From NCBI GenBank assembly GCA_002404095.1, contig DHJA01000038.1:1-7964 (forward strand): a stretch of 7,964 bases of DNA, in the 5' to 3' direction. The notes beneath the pieces were generated by a model, which saw only the letters and a list, made by a program, of their open reading frames with translations, did not search any database and was not told the origin of the DNA. Made by a program: the position numbers and the translations under genes. The stretch is from Planctomycetaceae bacterium UBA4732 (GTDB lineage: Bacteria; Planctomycetota; Planctomycetia; Gemmatales; Gemmataceae). Shown here one piece after another: positions 5,662-7,964 of this stretch; the stretch's first letter is position 1, and every line of letters begins with the position of its first letter.

Positions 5662-6741
5662 CTACTTGGCGGGCGGCGCCGTCGCGGCCGGCACGGGCTG
5701 TAACACCGAACCATACCGTTCCCAGATGATGTGAAGCGCGTAGGAATAGACAAAGGTTTGGACGATCACGGATAAGAAAATGGTCCAGATGAGCCGCGTC
5801 TTAAAGACGCGCGTGTACATGAAGTAGAGTTTGAAATCGATCATGGGGCCGAGTACCAAGAAGGCGACCTTCGCGGCAGGACGCATGGTGGCGTAGCTCG
5901 CGGCGACGAAAGCGTCGGCTTCGCTGCACAGACATAAAACAATCGCCAGCCCCATCATGATAATAATGGCGAGATAGGGGTGGTCATTGGAGAGCGTGGC
6001 CACCGCTTCCTGCGAAATCAGTTGCCGGGTCAGGGAGGCGATGAGGGCGCCGAGGATCAGGTAAACCATGATGTCCACGAAGTCATGCAGGCTCGTCTGC
6101 ACGATGTTCGTAACACGTTGGCCGATGGGCCGACGCTGCCGCGGTTCGTCGTCGTCCGCCATAGAGAGGCCGCTCGGCACGGCCAACGGCATCAGCAGTT
6201 TGTTGCCGTGTATGCGGTACTGCCAATCGACGATAAGACTCGTGCCGATGGCCACGAGATAGCCGATGCCCATGCGTAGGCCCATCACCCACAGCCCGCC
6301 CATCTGCGGCGCCATGCCCGCCGACACGGGCGTCTTTTCCTGGCCGTCGAAGGCGAGATAGGTGCTCAGCATCACGACCACGTTGATGATCGGCCCCGCT
6401 AGCAGATAAGCGGTACAGCAACTAACCGGCAGTCCTTTGCGCAGCAGGCGGCGCATTACGGGGATGATGCCGCACTCGCACATCGGGAAAAGCAGGCCCA
6501 GCAAGCCGCCGATGGCGATGGACAGGAAACGGCTGCGCGGCAGAATGCGCGTGATAAGCTTTTGCGGCAACAGTTCTTCGAGCAGCCCGGCGACGACCGC
6601 CCCGAGGACGATGAACGGCATCGCCTCCAGGAGAATGCTCATGAAGATAAGGATGAAGTTCTGGACGTTTATCGTGAAGGGATGTCCCAGCGCGCTAAAG
6701 CGGATGAGTACGTCGTTCGTTCCGGAAGCGGAAGGGTCCAT
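5662..6741 (-). CDS. DUF318/ArsP_1-family permease (YcgR/UPF0718-like)
   Basis: This 359-residue integral membrane protein has about eight hydrophobic segments in two groups (roughly 28-52, 70-93, 107-130, 150-172; 222-238, 257-273, 290-306, 316-338) split by a charged central loop (190-212). Family hallmarks are PMCECGIIPVMRRLL (86-100), KGLPVSCCTAYLLAGPIIN (102-120) and, in the second half, CLCSEADAFVAAS (270-282). The repeated Cys/Glu motif in each half suggests a two-fold inverted repeat around a substrate or metal site. The best-known relative is ArsP, which exports organoarsenicals. The YcgR branch, paired with DUF1980 proteins as here, has no settled substrate. No arsenic genes are in view, and the neighbouring ZnuB favours a divalent-metal or related role (inference). 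ATG at 6741 has only a weak Shine-Dalgarno sequence, so the start is less certain than the family call. The C-terminus is a Pro/Ala-rich tail. Confidence 0.9.
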   Translation of the reverse strand: MDPSASGTNDVLIRFSALGHPFTINVQNFILIFMSILLEAMPFIVLGAVVAGLLEELLPQKLITRILPRSRFLSIAIGGLLGLLFPMCECGIIPVMRRLLRKGLPVSCCTAYLLAGPIINVVVMLSTYLAFDGQEKTPVSAGMAPQMGGLWVMGLRMGIGYLVAIGTSLIVDWQYRIHGNKLLMPLAVPSGLSMADDDEPRQRRPIGQRVTNIVQTSLHDFVDIMVYLILGALIASLTRQLISQEAVATLSNDHPYLAIIIMMGLAIVLCLCSEADAFVAASYATMRPAAKVAFLVLGPMIDFKLYFMYTRVFKTRLIWTIFLSVIVQTFVYSYALHIIWERYGSVLQPVPAATAPPAK

Positions 6742-6849
6742 GGCGCTCGCGGGGTGGTGGGAAGGATCCTATCTCACGGCTGGCTACCTGTCATTCTACG
6801 CAGGCGCTTCCCGTAAGGGTCGTTACGAGAGTCTAAAGGCATTGTCGGT

Positions 6850-7860
6850 TCAACCGGCCGTCTTTGCAAGGCGATCCGGCCGGGCGGCGGAGCGGCGGTT
6901 TTTCAAAAGCGGCCCCACGAATAGCGAGACCACGAACAAGACCACGCTCAACAGGACAATGGCACCGGGGATGCCGATGTCCACCTTGTAGCGCGCGCTT
7001 AGTTCCCAGCTGATATCGAGGCCCGTAAGGCTGACGACAAGACAAAGGATAATCGTCACCCAAAAAAGCTGACGCAGGTTGCGGCTGACGTTGGCGGCCG
7101 TGGCGGCCGGCACGATCAGCAAGGCGTTAATGAGGAGTACGCCGACGGCGCGAAGGCAAAGGTTGACGATCAGCGCGAGGAGCATGACGAAAATGTAATT
7201 GCTGAGTTGCACCCTAATACGCCGCGAGCGGGCGAGGCTCGGGTTGAAATTGGTAAGCAACAGGTGGTTGTAGATGCAAACGAGGACGACAGCGGTAACG
7301 ACGACGAGGCAGAGGAGGCCGATAAGCTCGTTGGCGGAGGCGGAAAGAGGATTACCGAACAGGAAATCTTCCAGGTCGAAGAGCTTGCGGTCGAGGATAA
7401 GATTGCGGAGGAGGGCGTACAAACCAATGCAGGCGGCGAAGAATACGCCAATAACGGTATCGCTGGCCAAACCGCTGCGCGTGCGGACGAAAGCGATGCC
7501 GGCGCCGACGGCCATGCCAAAGACGACCATGACGGGCGTGACCCAACTCCAGAACTCCCCGGCGGGGCGGTAGTGAGCCAGCAGCGTCTCGAAGAGAAGG
7601 AAGCCGAGGCTAACGCCGGCGAAGGCGCAGTGGGCAAGCGCGTCACTGAAGAAAGCCATGCGCCCGCCGACGACCAACGAGCCAACTGCGCCGGAACAGA
7701 CGCTTACTAGAACGAGCGCTAAAAGCGCGCGCACCTGCATGGGCGAGGAAAAGAAGCTCCATTCGGCGAAGTTCTCGTTGAAGGAGTAAATGAGCCGGTC
7801 GAGCCAGTGGACGTCGGCGTCCATGAAAAGAACCAGCCCGTGCATGGCCGTCGCCGTCAT
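6850..7860 (-). CDS. znuB: ABC-3 family metal permease, ZnuB-like
   Basis: This 336-residue membrane subunit belongs to an ABC importer for zinc or manganese (ZnuB/MntB/TroC family, ABC-3). Hallmarks are GRMAFFSDALAHCAFAGVSL (66-85), SDTVIGVFFA (133-142), EDFLFGNPLSASANELIGL (164-182) and VGVLLINALLIVPAATAANV (239-258). About eight to nine hydrophobic segments run from 43 to 320. Family members are often around 260-300 residues. The extra length is an N-terminal stretch of some 40 residues ahead of the first segment and a basic tail after 320. In-frame ATGs at 7845 and 7824 are alternative starts, and none of the three has a convincing Shine-Dalgarno sequence, so the N-terminus is uncertain. 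The ATPase (ZnuC) and binding protein (ZnuA) are not in the window and would be expected upstream, beyond the right edge. Zinc rather than manganese is inferred from the His-rich partner downstream. The 108-base gap to the next gene holds nothing convincing. Confidence 0.92.
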   Translation of the reverse strand: MTATAMHGLVLFMDADVHWLDRLIYSFNENFAEWSFFSSPMQVRALLALVLVSVCSGAVGSLVVGGRMAFFSDALAHCAFAGVSLGFLLFETLLAHYRPAGEFWSWVTPVMVVFGMAVGAGIAFVRTRSGLASDTVIGVFFAACIGLYALLRNLILDRKLFDLEDFLFGNPLSASANELIGLLCLVVVTAVVLVCIYNHLLLTNFNPSLARSRRIRVQLSNYIFVMLLALIVNLCLRAVGVLLINALLIVPAATAANVSRNLRQLFWVTIILCLVVSLTGLDISWELSARYKVDIGIPGAIVLLSVVLFVVSLFVGPLLKNRRSAARPDRLAKTAG

Positions 7861-7879
7861 GGTCGCGCCCCGCGAAGTA

Positions 7880-7964
7880 AAGGTGGCCGATTCGCTCCGC
7901 GAGTCGGGTAGAGGAAAGCCACTCGCGGAGCGAGCGGCCCACCTTCAAGGTGGCCGACTCGCTC
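7880..7964. repeat. GC-rich inverted and direct repeats upstream of znuB
   Basis: Arms 7880-7904 (aaggtggccgattcgctccg...) and 7921-7945 form an imperfect 25-base inverted repeat. Their inner 13 and outer 5 bases pair exactly and the middle is offset by one base; the loop is 16 bases. The left-arm unit then begins again in direct orientation at 7947-7964 (17 of 18 bases identical) and runs off the edge. The joint 7941-7951 (accttcaaggt) is itself palindromic. This looks like a tandem cluster of a dispersed palindromic unit. A regulator-binding role for the neighbouring znuB is possible, but the GC-rich sequence does not resemble the classical AT-rich Zur box. Confidence 0.7.

Noticed and set aside
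5662..6741. Calling the DUF318 permease an ArsP arsenical exporter
   Set aside because: The family is shared, but there are no arsR, arsC, arsM or arsI genes in view. The DUF1980 partner and ZnuB context fit the YcgR branch better.
6774..6842. 22-codon micro-frame (MPLDSRNDPYGKRLRRMTGS...) between znuB and the DUF318 gene on the minus strand
   Set aside because: It starts 7 bases after the znuB stop but has no Shine-Dalgarno sequence and no regulatory codon run such as a leader peptide. A frame this short is expected by chance.
7207..7710. 167-codon plus-strand frame opposite znuB, and 5225-5734 opposite the DUF1980/DUF318 junction
   Set aside because: Both are antisense to strongly recognised membrane genes. 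The acidic or Val-rich composition follows from the complementary hydrophobic or His codons.
7861..7964. Possible Zur operator upstream of znuB
   Set aside because: The dyads here are long, GC-rich and repeated. They lack the AT-rich centre of known Zur boxes, so a repeat element is the simpler reading.

Overview
The window looks like chromosomal DNA from a planctomycete, perhaps a Gemmata relative. This rests on style: GC-rich genes, secreted proteins with PD40 propeller or CxxC/helical-repeat architecture typical of that phylum, and intergenic GC-rich dyads of the ggccggcgtaagccggc type. No rRNA, tRNA or CRISPR was seen, and taxonomy cannot be proven from this sequence.

Left part (1-1700). 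The first 60 codons of a PAS-domain protein run leftwards off the window edge from 180. A 490-base divergent intergenic region (181-671) follows. It holds an extended -10 candidate for the PAS gene, what looks like a decayed C-terminal remnant of an IS66-type transposase (about 334-553, minus strand), a 15-bp perfect GC-rich stem-loop, and a promoter candidate that overlaps that stem. A rightward gene (672-1589) encodes an exported PD40/WD40-like beta-propeller protein. It meets the leftward genes at a perfect 35-bp inverted repeat (1605-1689), probably a two-way terminator or REP-like element.

Middle and right part (1708-7860). Six genes lie on the minus strand, read from right to left. They are a ZnuB-type ABC metal permease (7860-6850), a DUF318/ArsP_1-family permease (6741-5662), its usual partner of the YcgQ/DUF1980 family with a long His-rich loop (5629-4688), a 180-residue stand-alone HD alarmone hydrolase of the MESH1/SpoT type (4670-4128), and two tandem secreted CxxC paralogues (4036-2891 and 2841-1708). 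Gaps are 32, 17 and 49 bases at the three tightest junctions, and 108 and 91 bases at znuB/permease and hydrolase/paralogue. A promoter candidate in the 91-base gap suggests the two paralogues may also be transcribed alone.

How they may work together (inference): the right half reads as a zinc or other divalent-metal cluster, with an importer channel (its ATPase and binding protein presumably lie beyond the right edge), a second permease, and a His-rich membrane subunit. The alarmone hydrolase is co-oriented and only 17 bases downstream, so it may be co-transcribed. The CxxC paralogues are exported proteins of unknown role. The right edge (7880-7964) carries GC-rich inverted and direct repeats upstream of znuB.
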